A DNA stretch of 64,000 bases from Sphingomonas sp. Y57. Its GTDB lineage: Bacteria > Pseudomonadota > Alphaproteobacteria > Sphingomonadales > Sphingomonadaceae. Below, one piece after another: positions 17,946-30,001 of this stretch. The translations under genes and the position numbers were made by a program. Each line of letters begins with the position of its first letter. The stretch's first letter is position 1. Location of the stretch: assembly GCF_001015195.1 (NCBI RefSeq), contig NZ_LDES01000075.1, positions 4,327 to 68,326 of the forward strand, read 5' to 3'. The notes below the pieces were generated by a model. That model was not told where the DNA came from. It was given only the letters and a program-made list of their open reading frames with translations, and did no database searches.

Positions 17946-19952
17946 TCAGGGTTCGATTTCGATCGGCGCCGGCGGCAGCCCCGCCTGCCGCCGGGCATGG
18001 GCCGCGCGATAGCCGGCCTCGATATGGCGGGCGAAGGCGCTGCTGTCGAACAGCGGCGCGGTCGAACGTTGCGCGGCAAGCCTTGTGCGAACCGCGTCCA
18101 GCGCGGCGCGGTCGGTGGCGAGCATCAGGGCGAGCCGCTCATAGTCCGCCGCGCTCCCGGTCACGAGGTCAGGCAGGCCCACCGCACGCAGGAGGCTGGC
18201 ACAAACCCGCGCGGCGAACCCCTCGCCGATCCGGGTCACGATCGGCAGACCGGCCCAGAGCGCGTCGCTGGCCGTGGTGTGCGCATTGCAGACGAAACTG
18301 TCGAGGAACAGGTCGGCCAGCCGCTGCCGCGCCAGGTGCTCGGCGACCGGCAGCTTGGCGGCGAACAGCAGCCGGGCGGGGTCGATACCGTGGCGGCGCG
18401 CATGGCCGCGCAGGTTCCGGGCCGCGTCGGCATCGTCGCCGAGCAGCCACAACACGCTATCCTCGACCCGGCCAAGCAACTGCATCCAGATCGCAAAAAG
18501 ATCGGGCGTGATCTTGTAGCTGGCGTTGAAGCTGGCGAAGACGAAGCCCTTTTCGGGCAGGCCGACATCGGCCCTGCATAGCGGCCGGTCAGCAATCGGG
18601 CGACGGTCGTCGTTCGCCTGGTAGCTGTGGGGGAGCCAGATCGGCGCCTCGCTGTAATGGGCGAGATGATCCGGCGGGATGACGGTGCGGTCGGCGACGA
18701 TATAGTCGATGAAGGGCGCGCCCATCGTCCCCGGATAGCCGAGATAGGCGATCTGCACGGGCGCGGCACGCCAGGCGAACAGGCCCGAACGGGTGTCCGC
18801 GGTATAGCCCTTGAGGTCGACCGCCACGTCGATGCCGAGCCGCCGGGCCAGCAGGGCGATCGCGCGGTCGTCGAAGGCCCTGACATCGTGGAAATGGTCC
18901 ACAGCAGCAACCAGCCGCCGCCGCATCGGGTCGTCCGATGCCGGCCCGTAGGAGAAGGCATGGACCTCGAAGCCTGCGCGATCGTGCACCTCGAACAGCC
19001 GCGCCATCAGATGCATCGTCGCATGGTCGTGGAAATCGGCCGAGAAATAGCCGATCCGCAGTCGCTCGCCTGGAGCCAGCGCCCGCGCAGGCATCGCGCC
19101 CTCCCCGGCAGCGCGGGGAAAGGTCGCGGCGGCGTTGCGGCCGGCGCGGAGACGATGTCGTGCCGGGGAATCGTCAAGCGCCAGCATCATGAACGGCGGA
19201 ACCGCCGCCGCCTTCGTGCCTAGCTCGGGCAGTTGCCGGACGTCCTCCGACATTGCATCCCAGTCGCAGATACGAGCGCGCAGATAGGCGCGCCGGACGC
19301 GGGCGGCTTCATGGCCGGGCTGGCGGGCAAGCGCCTCGCCGAACGCCGCGATCGCCTCGGGAAACCGGCCGAGCAGCCGCAACGCCATTCCCATGTTGTT
19401 GTGCGTCCTCGCCATATCGGGGGCGAGGTCTATCGCGCGGCGATAACAGGCCAGGGCATCCTCCGCCCGGTCGAGCGCCACCAGCGCATCACCGCGGCGG
19501 GCGTGTGCCGCCGCATAGTCAGGCCGCAACGCGATGGCGGCATCGAAACGGCCCAGCGCGTCGCCGTGGCGGCCGATATCGTAGAGGACGTTGCCGAGGT
19601 TGAAATGCGCCTGGGCAAGGTGGGGATCGATCTCGATGGCGCGCTCGAAGCTGCGGATAGCCGCATCGCGCCGCCCGAGATCACGCAGGCTGTTGCCGAG
19701 GTTGACATGGCCGGCGGCATCGTCGGGCTCGATCATGGTGATCCGCGCGAACAGCGCCGCGGCCGCGGCCGGCTCCCCGAGCCGGGCATGGGCGATACCC
19801 AGCATCTGGAGCAGCGGTACCGCCTGCGGGAAGCGTTCCAGCAGCGGCAGCCCGCGGTCGAGCAGCGCACGCATCTCGCCGCGCCGCTCGATCGCGCGCA
19901 ACGCATTCATCTCATCCGCGGGCGGCGGCGCCGTGGTCGACGATCCGGTCAC
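17946..19952 (-). CDS. TPR protein with O-GlcNAc transferase (GT41)-like domain
   Basis: 668 aa. Residues ~1-230 contain about six TPR units (VNLGNSLRDLGRRDAAIRSFERAIEID, FNLGNVLYDIGRHGDAL and similar). The rest is a GT41 / SPINDLY-type catalytic region: IGYFSADFHDHATMHLM, DVAVDLKGYTADTRSGLFAWRAAPVQIAYLGYPGTMG, FASFNASYKITPDLF, DALWAGLPIVTR and GFAARV. The expected role is UDP-sugar-dependent O-glycosylation of proteins; the donor and targets are unknown. It ends 66 bp before ruvB and starts 8 bp after the ruvA stop, so it is embedded in the ruv transcript. Confidence 0.88.
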   Translation of the reverse strand: MTGSSTTAPPPADEMNALRAIERRGEMRALLDRGLPLLERFPQAVPLLQMLGIAHARLGEPAAAAALFARITMIEPDDAAGHVNLGNSLRDLGRRDAAIRSFERAIEIDPHLAQAHFNLGNVLYDIGRHGDALGRFDAAIALRPDYAAAHARRGDALVALDRAEDALACYRRAIDLAPDMARTHNNMGMALRLLGRFPEAIAAFGEALARQPGHEAARVRRAYLRARICDWDAMSEDVRQLPELGTKAAAVPPFMMLALDDSPARHRLRAGRNAAATFPRAAGEGAMPARALAPGERLRIGYFSADFHDHATMHLMARLFEVHDRAGFEVHAFSYGPASDDPMRRRLVAAVDHFHDVRAFDDRAIALLARRLGIDVAVDLKGYTADTRSGLFAWRAAPVQIAYLGYPGTMGAPFIDYIVADRTVIPPDHLAHYSEAPIWLPHSYQANDDRRPIADRPLCRADVGLPEKGFVFASFNASYKITPDLFAIWMQLLGRVEDSVLWLLGDDADAARNLRGHARRHGIDPARLLFAAKLPVAEHLARQRLADLFLDSFVCNAHTTASDALWAGLPIVTRIGEGFAARVCASLLRAVGLPDLVTGSAADYERLALMLATDRAALDAVRTRLAAQRSTAPLFDSSAFARHIEAGYRAAHARRQAGLPPAPIEIEP

Positions 19953-19960
19953 CGATCCGG

Positions 19961-20560
19961 CTATTTCGCGGCCTTGCGCAGCGCGAGACGAACGACCGCA
20001 TCGAGCGTGGCGCCGTCGCCCAGTTCCTCGATCGCGGCACCAACCGCAGCGCTCGCCTCGGCGGGCTTGAAGCCGAGATTGGCGAGCGCCGACAGCGCGT
20101 CGGTCGAGACGCCGCCCTTCGCGGCGGGCGCGGCGCCGAGGCCGGGACCGAGCGCGACGCCGCCCATCTTGTCCTTCAACTCGTTGACGATGCGCATGGC
20201 GAGCTTGGGGCCGACGCCATTGGCGCGGGCGATCATCGCCTTGTCGCCGCCCGCCACCGCGCGCGACAGCTCGCCCGCGTCAAGCACCGAGAGGATCGCG
20301 AGCGCGACCCGGCCGCCCACCCCCTGCACGCTGGTCAGGAGACGGAAAGAATCGCGCTCCCCGGCCGATCCGAAGCCGTAGAGGGTGATCGCATCCTCGC
20401 GCACCTGCATCTCGGTGAACAGCAGCACGTCGCCGCCCACTTCGCCGATCGTCGACAGGGTTCGACCCGAGCACCAGACGAGATAGCCGACCCCGCCGAC
20501 GTCGAGAACCGCATGGTCGGCGCCGGTCTCCGCCAGGACGCCCCGCAGCCGCGCAATCAT
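19961..20560 (-). CDS. ruvA: Holliday junction DNA-binding protein RuvA
   Basis: 199 aa. The OB-fold N-terminal domain begins [28 protein letters not shown]. Two helix-hairpin-helix motifs follow ([18 protein letters not shown] and [19 protein letters not shown]), and a C-terminal UBA-like domain contacts RuvB ([19 protein letters not shown]). Its start overlaps the ruvC stop by 4 bp. Confidence 0.97.
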   Translation of the reverse strand: MIARLRGVLAETGADHAVLDVGGVGYLVWCSGRTLSTIGEVGGDVLLFTEMQVREDAITLYGFGSAGERDSFRLLTSVQGVGGRVALAILSVLDAGELSRAVAGGDKAMIARANGVGPKLAMRIVNELKDKMGGVALGPGLGAAPAAKGGVSTDALSALANLGFKPAEASAAVGAAIEELGDGATLDAVVRLALRKAAK

Positions 20561-21054
20561 GCGACCACCCGGCGCATCGCGCGTGCGCTGGCGAGGTGGT
20601 GGGCATGGGTGACTGCCACCGCCAGCGCGTCCGCCGCGTCGGGGCCCGACAGCTTCGCGCCGGGAAGGAGAACCTTGACCATCGCCTGCACCTGCCTCTT
20701 CTCCGCGCCGCCCGTACCGACCACGGCCTTCTTGACGATCGAGGGATGATATTCGCCGACGCTCACCTCGGCGAGCGCGGCAGCGAGCAGCACGACGCCG
20801 CGCGCCTGACCAAGCTTGAGGGTCGACTGCGCGTTGGAGTTGCCGAGCACCTCCTCGACCGCCGCCCCCTCGGGCCGGTAGGTCCGGATGATCTCCGCCA
20901 GCGCGCTGTGGAGCAGGTAGAGCCGGCGCGACAATTCCATCGAGGGCTCGGTCCTGATCTGGCCGTTGGCGACATGGCTCAGCCGGTTGCCATCCGCGGC
21001 GATCACACCCCAGCCGGTCGTACCAAGCCCCGGATCGAAGCCGATCAGGATCAT
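20557..21054 (-). CDS. ruvC: Holliday junction endonuclease RuvC
   Basis: A 165-aa RNase H-fold resolvase. The first catalytic Asp is D8 in [16 protein letters not shown]. Further acidic residues are in AAVEEVLGN and in the C-terminal [16 protein letters not shown]. It forms a dimer that cuts junctions bound by RuvAB. It is first in ruvC-ruvA-OGT-ruvB. Confidence 0.97.
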   Translation of the reverse strand: MILIGFDPGLGTTGWGVIAADGNRLSHVANGQIRTEPSMELSRRLYLLHSALAEIIRTYRPEGAAVEEVLGNSNAQSTLKLGQARGVVLLAAALAEVSVGEYHPSIVKKAVVGTGGAEKRQVQAMVKVLLPGAKLSGPDAADALAVAVTHAHHLASARAMRRVVA

Positions 21055-21178
21055 GGGAGAAGGGACACCATGTTCATCACATGTTCCCTTTCGCCCAGAC
21101 GTGGGCCTTTGTGAAGTGAAAAGCGGCGATGCTGGCGCCCCTCGCCAGGCATCAACCGGGAGCCCCGCCCCTGGGGAA

Positions 21179-21922
21179 CTACCCCAGCTTCGCCATCACC
21201 TCTTCGGGAACGTCGTAATTGCCCCAGACAGTCTGGACGTCGTCGTCGTCGTCGAGCGCGTCGATCAGCTTGAGGAGCTTGGCAGCGTCGTCCTCGCCGA
21301 CCGTCACCTGGGTCTGCGGGCGCCAGGCCAGCTTGGCGCCATCGGGCTCGCCCAGCACCGGCTCGAGCGCCTTGGCGACCTCGTGCAGCGCGTCCTGCGC
21401 GGTCCAGATCTCATGGCCGTCCTCGGACGAGCTGACGTCGTCGGCGCCGGCCTCCAGCGCGGCCTCGAACACCTTCTCCGCATCACCCGCCGCGACGCCG
21501 TAGCTGATCAGGCCAAGCCGGTCGAAGCCGTGGCTGACCGATCCGCCCGCGCCGAGATTGCCACCGTTCTTGGAGACGATCGTGCGGACGTTGGTGGCGG
21601 TGCGGTTGCGGTTGTCGGTGAGCGCCTCGATGATCAGCGCAACGCCACCGGGGCCGAAGCCCTCATAGCGGATCTCTTCATAATTCGCGCCGTCGCCGCC
21701 CGCAGCCTTGTTGATCGAGCGCTCGATATTGTCCTTTGGCAGGCCTTCCTTGCGCGCGGTGATCACCGCCTGCCGCAGGCGCGCGTTCATCGCCGGATCG
21801 GGCAGACCCATGCGCGCCGCGACGGTGATCTCGCGGCTGAGCTTGGAGAAGAGCGCCGAGCGCTTCTTGTCCTGCGCACCCTTGCGGTGCATGATGTTCT
21901 TGAATTTGCTATGACCGGCCAT
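21179..21922 (-). CDS. yebC: YebC/PmpR-family protein
   Basis: 247 aa beginning [21 protein letters not shown], the invariant YebC N-terminus. [34 protein letters not shown] and [13 protein letters not shown] are further signatures. Family members are reported as transcriptional regulators and, more recently, as factors that help ribosomes through proline-rich stretches. It commonly lies next to ruvCAB, as here. Confidence 0.96.
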   Translation of the reverse strand: MAGHSKFKNIMHRKGAQDKKRSALFSKLSREITVAARMGLPDPAMNARLRQAVITARKEGLPKDNIERSINKAAGGDGANYEEIRYEGFGPGGVALIIEALTDNRNRTATNVRTIVSKNGGNLGAGGSVSHGFDRLGLISYGVAAGDAEKVFEAALEAGADDVSSSEDGHEIWTAQDALHEVAKALEPVLGEPDGAKLAWRPQTQVTVGEDDAAKLLKLIDALDDDDDVQTVWGNYDVPEEVMAKLG

Positions 21923-22003
21923 TGCCGTCCCGTCCCGAGCTATCGTTGAGTGGCGCGCTCTCTAGCGCCCGGCGCGGGGTGAAGTCGAGTCCCTCTCAAA
22001 GGC

Positions 22004-22029
22004 GTCATCCCGGCCTCCGCCGGGATGAC
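22004..22029. repeat. Intergenic inverted repeat GTCATCCCGGC/GCCGGGATGAC
   Basis: An 11-bp perfect stem (22004-22014 and 22019-22029) with a CTCC loop, about 10 bp downstream of the bkd E2 stop. A degenerate relative occurs near 25830-25851. It looks like a dispersed REP-type element; it has no T tract, so a terminator role is uncertain. Confidence 0.65.
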
Positions 22030-22038
22030 GGATCAGGC

Positions 22039-23334
22039 TCAATCCACGAATAGCAGCGCGGGCGTCTCGAGCAGCCGCTTGAGCGCCTGGACGAAGCTGG
22101 CGGCGTCCCAGCCGTCGACGACGCGGTGGTCGCAGGAGATCGACAGGTTCATCAGCTTGGCGGCGACGACCTGGCCGTCGCGGAACACCGGGCGCTCGAC
22201 CACCTTGTTGGGGCCGATGATCGCGACCTCTGGCCGGTTGATCACCGGCGTCGTCGCGATGCCGCCGAGCGGGCCGAGCGAGGTGATGGTGAGCGTCGAT
22301 CCCGACAGCTCGTCCGACTTCGCCTTGCCGCTGCGCGCCGCGTCCGCGAGGCGGACGATCTCGCTCGCCAGCTGCCAGACGTTGCGGCCCTCGGCGTTGC
22401 GGATCACGGGCACCATCAGCCCGGCGTCGGTCTGCGTCGCCATGCCGAGGTGGACCGCGCCGGAACGGGTGACGATCCCCGCCTCGTCGTCGTAACGCGC
22501 GTTGATCATCGGGAAATCGGGCAACGTCTTGCAGATCGCCGTGATCAGCAACGGCAGCATGGTGAGCTTGGGCTTCGCCCCGCGCGTCGCGTTGAGATCG
22601 GCGCGCAGTTCCTCCAGCTTGGTGACGTCGATCTCCTCGACATAGGTGAAGTGCGGGATGTGCCGCTTGGCCGCCTGCATGTTCTCGGCGATGCGGCGGC
22701 GCAGGCCGATTACCTTGATCTGCTCGTCGGCGCGCGCGCCGCCCGCGGGGCGATAGCCGCCGCCGGCATTATAGGCGAGGAAGGCGTCGAGATCGGCGTG
22801 ACGGACGCGGCCGTCTTCGGCGGCCTTGACGTCGGCGAGGTCGATGCCGAGGTCCCTGGCGCGCTGGCGGACGGCCGGCGAGGCGAGGACGCGACGCTTC
22901 TCATGAACGCCGTTCGTGTCGAGTGAAGTCGAGACACGCTGCTCCTCGACGACGTCCCTCGACTTCGCTCGGGACGAACGGTCTTCCTCGACGGGTTCGG
23001 GTACCGGATCGGGCTTCACGACCTGGGCCGCCTCGTTCGGCGCGATCTCAACCGCCGGTGTCGGCTCCGCTTCAGCCTCGACCGCGCCGTCGCCCTCGAC
23101 CTCGAACACGGCAAGGATCGACCCGATCGCGACCTGCTCGCCGACCTCGCCCGCGAGCTTCACCACCTTGCCGGCGACGGGTGCGGTCATCTCGACCGTG
23201 GCCTTGTCGGTCATCAGGTCGGCGAGGGGCGCGTCCTCCTGGACCATGTCGCCGGGTGCGACGTGCCAGGCGACGATCTCGGCCTCGGCAATGCCCTCGC
23301 CGATGTCGGGAAGCTTGAAACTATAGGTGCCCAT
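22039..23334 (-). CDS. bkdB: Branched-chain 2-oxo acid dehydrogenase E2 (dihydrolipoyl acyltransferase)
   Basis: 431 aa. An N-terminal lipoyl domain carries the modified Lys at about K44 (LMTDKATVEM). A linker, a peripheral-subunit-binding domain (VLASPAVRQRARDLGIDLADV, ~149-190) and a catalytic domain ending in SISCDHRVVDGWDAA, with the His/Asp active-site pair, follow. Residues ~118-142 are encoded by a 72-bp palindromic repeat that elsewhere in the window is intergenic, so the linker contains an in-frame repeat insertion. It starts 6 bp after the E1-beta stop. The E1 partners indicate the branched-chain (Val/Leu/Ile) complex; an E3 gene is not present here. Confidence 0.93.
   Translation of the reverse strand: MGTYSFKLPDIGEGIAEAEIVAWHVAPGDMVQEDAPLADLMTDKATVEMTAPVAGKVVKLAGEVGEQVAIGSILAVFEVEGDGAVEAEAEPTPAVEIAPNEAAQVVKPDPVPEPVEEDRSSRAKSRDVVEEQRVSTSLDTNGVHEKRRVLASPAVRQRARDLGIDLADVKAAEDGRVRHADLDAFLAYNAGGGYRPAGGARADEQIKVIGLRRRIAENMQAAKRHIPHFTYVEEIDVTKLEELRADLNATRGAKPKLTMLPLLITAICKTLPDFPMINARYDDEAGIVTRSGAVHLGMATQTDAGLMVPVIRNAEGRNVWQLASEIVRLADAARSGKAKSDELSGSTLTITSLGPLGGIATTPVINRPEVAIIGPNKVVERPVFRDGQVVAAKLMNLSISCDHRVVDGWDAASFVQALKRLLETPALLFVD
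22910..22981. repeat. 72-bp palindromic repeat inserted in frame in the E2 coding region
   Basis: Bounded by CCGTTCGT (22910-22917) and ACGAACGG (22974-22981), it shares the inner blocks GTCGAG...GTCGAGACACG and GTCCCTCGACTTCGCTCGGG with the intergenic copies at 38599-38669 and 44051-44121. Here the length is 72 bp, exactly 24 codons, against 71 bp in the intergenic copies. It encodes about residues 118-142 of the E2 linker. Confidence 0.88.
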
Positions 23335-23340
23335 CTCGAA

Positions 23341-25981
<2,641 letters not shown>

Positions 25982-27406
25982 TCAGCCGCGGATCGGCAGG
26001 CGGCAGATCGCCTCCAACCCGCCACCGGGCCGATTCGCGAGGATCAGGCTGCCGCCATGTTCCTGCGCGATGGCGCGCGCGATGCTGAGGCCCAGGCCGA
26101 TGCCCCCGGTCGCACGGTTGCGTGACGGCTCGCCGCGCTCGAACGGCTGGAACATTGCTTCCAGCGCCTTGTCGGGAAGACCCGGCCCGCGATCGGCGAT
26201 CCGGACCTCCGCCTCGCCGCCGATCCGGACGACGCCGATCTCGACGCCGCCGCCATAGGCGACACCGTTGTCGATCAGGTTCTGGAACAGGCGCTTCAGC
26301 GCCATCGGGTCGCCCTCGACCACGGCCGGCTCGATCCGGCCCGGCGTCACCGGGCGGCCGATCTCGCGCTCGTCCGTTGTAAGGTCGGCGAGCAGACGGT
26401 CGATCGCGACCGGCTCGACGATGTGGATGTTGCCGGTGTCACGAACGAAGGAGATGGTCGCGGCGATCATCGCCCGCATCTGTTCGATATCGGCCTGAAC
26501 CTTCTCCCGCATTTCGTCGGGTGCGCCCTCGATGCGGAAGGCGATCCGCGCCAGCGGGGTGCGCAGGTCGTGCGCGATCGCACCGATCATGTTGGTCCGC
26601 TCGGTCAGATAGGCGGACAGCCGCTGCTGCATGCGGTTGAGCGCATGGGCCGTAACGCGCAGTTCGGTCGGCCCCTCCTCGACGATCAGCGGTGCCTGCG
26701 GATTGGCGCCCATCCGATCGGCGGCATCCGCGATGCGGCGGATCGGCTTGGCGAGCGCGCGCGCGAAGAACCATGCGAAGGGGATGACGGCAAGCAGGCT
26801 GAGTCCGAACAGCATCAATATCCGCTGCTGCCACGAGGCCAGCCAGGCGCGCGGCGGCGTCCGTACCACTCGCCAGCCGTCATCGGTACGCAGCCCCGCG
26901 ACCACGGTGTCGAAGAACAGCGGCTCGCCGCGGCGGACGATCACCCGGCGGTCGCCACGGCGGCCGAACGGCATGTTGCTGCGCTGGTCGGGCTCGAAGA
27001 ACAGCCGGACATCCTCGATCGGGACCCCGATCCGGTGGGCAAGCCGGGCCGTGAATATATCGGAGCTGACCATGTCCGGATCGGGCAGCGGCGGCGTCGA
27101 CCGCTGCACCGCGCCAAGCCGCCGCTCGCGATCGTCAGCGTCCGTGCGGTCGGACGCGGCGGGGGAAAGGTCGACGGGACCGGCCCGGTCGCGGGGGACG
27201 ACCATCACCCGCCAGCGGCGCTCGCGCGGGATCTTGCGGCCGGCCAGCGCCTCGGCGATGTCGGACAGGCTGTTGAAGTCGGGACGTGGCGGCGGGGACC
27301 AGACGAACAGTGCGACGGTGACGACGAACACGACGGCGACACTGGCGAGCAGCAGCAGCAGCGTCTGCCAGAAGATCGACAGGCCGCCGCCGCGCAGCTG
27401 CGTCAT
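25982..27406 (-). CDS. Sensor histidine kinase, EnvZ-like
   Basis: 474 aa from the ATG at 27406 (ATGA overlap with the response regulator stop). TM1 is about residues 11-35 and TM2 about 195-217; between them is a periplasmic sensor of ~160 residues rich in Arg/Pro with no recognised fold. HAMP follows, and then the phospho-acceptor His279 in GAIAHDLRTPLARI. The N box is LFQNLIDNGVAYG, with G boxes IADRGPGLPD and GGIGLGLSIARAIA. It is the last gene of the efflux operon and presumably senses a stress related to the pump. Confidence 0.93.
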   Translation of the reverse strand: MTQLRGGGLSIFWQTLLLLLASVAVVFVVTVALFVWSPPPRPDFNSLSDIAEALAGRKIPRERRWRVMVVPRDRAGPVDLSPAASDRTDADDRERRLGAVQRSTPPLPDPDMVSSDIFTARLAHRIGVPIEDVRLFFEPDQRSNMPFGRRGDRRVIVRRGEPLFFDTVVAGLRTDDGWRVVRTPPRAWLASWQQRILMLFGLSLLAVIPFAWFFARALAKPIRRIADAADRMGANPQAPLIVEEGPTELRVTAHALNRMQQRLSAYLTERTNMIGAIAHDLRTPLARIAFRIEGAPDEMREKVQADIEQMRAMIAATISFVRDTGNIHIVEPVAIDRLLADLTTDEREIGRPVTPGRIEPAVVEGDPMALKRLFQNLIDNGVAYGGGVEIGVVRIGGEAEVRIADRGPGLPDKALEAMFQPFERGEPSRNRATGGIGLGLSIARAIAQEHGGSLILANRPGGGLEAICRLPIRG

Positions 27407-28110
27407 TCGCCTTCGACCTTCAGCGTGAACATATAGCCTTCGTTGCGGATCGTCCGGATCGGATCGTCGGGGCCGAGCTTCTTGCGCAGCCGGCTGATCG
27501 TCACGTCGATCGCGCGATCGAACACGTCGCTGTCGATGCCCTTGCCCGCCTCGATCAGCTGGTCGCGGCTCAGCACGCGCTGCGGCCTGTCCAGAAAGGC
27601 GGCAAGCACGCGGAACTCGGCGTCGGTCAGCGGCGCAGCCGGCGCATCGAGCCGCCGCACCTCGCGCTGGACGATGTCGAGCGTCCAGGAGCCGAAACGG
27701 CGGACCGCCCCGCCCGTGCCGGCGGCGGCGGCTTCCTCTCCCCGGCGGCGCAGCACCGCGCGGATGCGGGCCAGCAATTCGCGCGGGTTGCACGGCTTGG
27801 GCAGATAATCGTCGGCGCCGACCTCCAACCCGATGATCCGGTCGGTATCCTCGCCCATCGCCGACAGCATGATCACGGCGGGGCCGCCGGGCTTGCGCAC
27901 CCGGCGCAGGATCGACAGCCCGTCCTCGCCCGGCATCATCAGGTCGAGGACGATCAGGTCGGGCCGCTCGACGGCGATGCGAGCGTCCATCTCGGCACCG
28001 TCGGCGGCGCTCTCGACGCGCAGGCCGTTGGCGCGCAGGAAATCCGTGATCAGCGTGCGCAGGTCGCCATCGTCGTCAACCACGAGGATCAGCGGGTTGC
28101 TGCCGTTCAC
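27403..28110 (-). CDS. OmpR-family response regulator
   Basis: 235 aa. The receiver domain has acidic pocket DDD (12-14), phospho-acceptor D56 in LIVLDLMMPGEDG, and K in YLPKPCNPREL. The C-terminal winged helix is PLTDAEFRVLAAFLDRPQRVLSRDQL ... VTISRLRKKLG. It pairs with the downstream kinase (4-bp overlap) and itself overlaps the upstream EF-hand gene by 4 bp. It probably controls this operon. Confidence 0.95.
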   Translation of the reverse strand: MNGSNPLILVVDDDGDLRTLITDFLRANGLRVESAADGAEMDARIAVERPDLIVLDLMMPGEDGLSILRRVRKPGGPAVIMLSAMGEDTDRIIGLEVGADDYLPKPCNPRELLARIRAVLRRRGEEAAAAGTGGAVRRFGSWTLDIVQREVRRLDAPAAPLTDAEFRVLAAFLDRPQRVLSRDQLIEAGKGIDSDVFDRAIDVTISRLRKKLGPDDPIRTIRNEGYMFTLKVEGE

Positions 28111-28796
28111 CGCCGCTTCTCCTTCGCCTTCTCCTTGATCCGTTCGAGGCAGGCCGCGTTCGCGGCGACCTGTGCCGGCGTCCTGGGCAGCTGGGCAAAG
28201 CCCAGCGCCTTGGTCTGCTGCGGGTCGAGATCGGCAAAGCGGCCGGCGGCGGCGGCGCGGAATTCCTGCGCGGTAATCGCGCGGTTGAGGTCGCTGTCGG
28301 CGGCGGCCACCGGATTGGGGATGTTGAGGAAGGCGTAGCGCCCCGCCCCGATGGCGCCGTCATAACCTGCGGCCACCGGCCTGCCACGCCGTTTCGCCGG
28401 ACGCGGACGATCGCGCTCGTCGTCCTTCGCGCCGCCATCGGCCGGGCGCTCCGGCCGCCGCTGGTAGAGGCGGATCTCGGGGGCGACGTCCTGCTCATAG
28501 GCGCTGACCTCGTCAGGCAGCAGCTCGCCGCTCTTGTCCTTGTCGAGCGTGGCGAAGAAGCGGTCCCCGTCGACCATCAGTTCGCCCACCGTCAGCAGCC
28601 CGTCGCCGTTGCGGTCGGCCTGGTCGAACCAGCGCCGGACCGGATCGTCGCCTTCACCCTTCGGCCGGAACGGCTCCCCCATCGGTGATATGAACAGCAC
28701 CGGCCGCACCGGCTCGGGGCAGACCGGCGGCGGGCCGTCGCGCCGGGCAACGGCGGGCGATGCGAGCAGCAAGGCGAGGAGGAAGGCCTGTCTCAT
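28107..28796 (-). CDS. Exported EF-hand calcium-binding protein
   Basis: 229 aa with a short signal peptide (MRQAFLLALLLASPAVA). Three canonical 12-residue EF-hand loops are visible: residues 61-72 (D-R-N-G-D-G...E), 85-96 (D-K-D-K-S-G...E) and 167-178 (D-S-D-L-N-R...E); a fourth, degenerate loop may follow near 190. A basic Pro/Arg-rich linker separates the pairs. It overlaps both neighbours by 4 bp (MacB permease upstream, response regulator downstream). A role as a periplasmic Ca2+-responsive adaptor for the kinase or pump is inference. Confidence 0.85.
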   Translation of the reverse strand: MRQAFLLALLLASPAVARRDGPPPVCPEPVRPVLFISPMGEPFRPKGEGDDPVRRWFDQADRNGDGLLTVGELMVDGDRFFATLDKDKSGELLPDEVSAYEQDVAPEIRLYQRRPERPADGGAKDDERDRPRPAKRRGRPVAAGYDGAIGAGRYAFLNIPNPVAAADSDLNRAITAQEFRAAAAGRFADLDPQQTKALGFAQLPRTPAQVAANAACLERIKEKAKEKRR

Positions 28797-30001
28797 TCGT
28801 GCCGCAGAGCCTCGATCGGGTTGAGCGAGGCCGCGCGCCGCGCCGGGAAATAGCCGAACACCACGCCGATCAGCGCCGAGAAGATGAAAGCGATCAGGTT
28901 GATCTGCGGATCGAAGATGAACGGCACCTTCAACACCGGCGCGAGGATCAGGGTGGAGACCAGCGCCAGGAACAGGCCGAGCAGCCCGCCCAGGCAGGCG
29001 AGCGTGACCGCCTCGACCAGGAATTGCAGCAGCACCTCGCGCGCGACCGCGCCGATCGCCAGGCGGATGCCGATCTCGCGGGTCCGTTCGGTCACCGAGA
29101 CGAGCATGATGTTCATGATGCCGATACCCCCGACAAGCAGGCTGACCGCCGCCACCGCGCCCAGCAGCGAGGTGAGGATCTGGGTGGTGCCCGACAGCGT
29201 GTCGGATATCTGCTTGGTGTCGAAGATGTTGAAATCGTCCTCGGCCCCGTCGGTCAGGTGGCGGCGTTCGCGCAGCAGGTCGCGCAGCGACGCCTGCACC
29301 CGCTGGCTGTCATAGTCGGCATCGACGGATACCATCATCATGCGGACGTCGCGATTGCCGGTCATCCGCCGCTGCACCGCCTTGTAGGGCATCAGCACGA
29401 TGTCGTCCTGATCGTTGCCGAAGCCGCCCTGGCCCTTGGGCGCCAGCGCGCCGATGATCTCGCACGAGATGTTCTTGATGCGGAACCGCTTGCCGACCGG
29501 GTCGGTGCCACGGAACAGCCGGTTGCGGACGGTGTTGCCGACGATGCACACCGCCTTGCCCGCCTGTTCCTCCGCCGGCGAGAATATCCGCCCGCTGGTG
29601 AAGGTCCAGGGCTGGGCGGTGAAATATTCGCGATTGGTGCCGTTCACGGTCGTCGACCAGTTGGCCGCGTTATAGACGGCGGTGCCGGTCGACTGGACGA
29701 GCGGCGCGACCGCCTGCACGCCGACGATCTGGGTGCGGATCGCGTCCAGGTCCTCGATCTTGAAGTCCGGCGGCTGCGGCCCGCCACCGCCGCGCCCGAA
29801 GCCCTGGCCTGGCCGGACCTGGAGGACGTTGGCGCCCAGGCTGGAGATCTGCTGCTTGACGGCCGCGGTCGCGCCCTGGCCGAGCGTAACCATCGTCACC
29901 ACCGCCCAGACGCCGATGACGATGCCGAGGATGGTGAGGAATGACCGCAGCAGGTGCCGCCGGATCTCGCGCACCGCGAGGAGGAAGGTGGTGCCCCACA
30001 T
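28793..30001 (-). CDS. MacB-type ABC transporter permease (FtsX-like)
   Basis: 402 aa from the ATG at 30001, sharing a base with the ATPase stop (TGATG). TM1 is LRSFLTILGIVIGVWAVVTMV, followed by a large periplasmic MacB_PCD domain (about residues 45-270, with a Gly-rich GFGRGGGG turn). Three C-terminal helices begin at GAVAAVSLLVGGIGIMNIMLVSVTERTREIGIRLAIGA, the FtsX signature. Unlike E. coli MacB, the ATPase is a separate polypeptide. It is expected to form a mechanotransmitting pump with the MacA-like adaptor and outer-membrane factor encoded upstream. Confidence 0.93.
   Translation of the reverse strand: MWGTTFLLAVREIRRHLLRSFLTILGIVIGVWAVVTMVTLGQGATAAVKQQISSLGANVLQVRPGQGFGRGGGGPQPPDFKIEDLDAIRTQIVGVQAVAPLVQSTGTAVYNAANWSTTVNGTNREYFTAQPWTFTSGRIFSPAEEQAGKAVCIVGNTVRNRLFRGTDPVGKRFRIKNISCEIIGALAPKGQGGFGNDQDDIVLMPYKAVQRRMTGNRDVRMMMVSVDADYDSQRVQASLRDLLRERRHLTDGAEDDFNIFDTKQISDTLSGTTQILTSLLGAVAAVSLLVGGIGIMNIMLVSVTERTREIGIRLAIGAVAREVLLQFLVEAVTLACLGGLLGLFLALVSTLILAPVLKVPFIFDPQINLIAFIFSALIGVVFGYFPARRAASLNPIEALRHE

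Noticed and set aside
16905-18581. 558-aa plus-strand frame opposite ruvB
   Set aside because: Pure antisense frame over ruvB and part of the GT41 gene.
22004-22029. Intrinsic terminator of bkd
   Set aside because: The stem is strong but has no T tract on either strand, and it resembles a dispersed repeat, so it was listed as a repeat.
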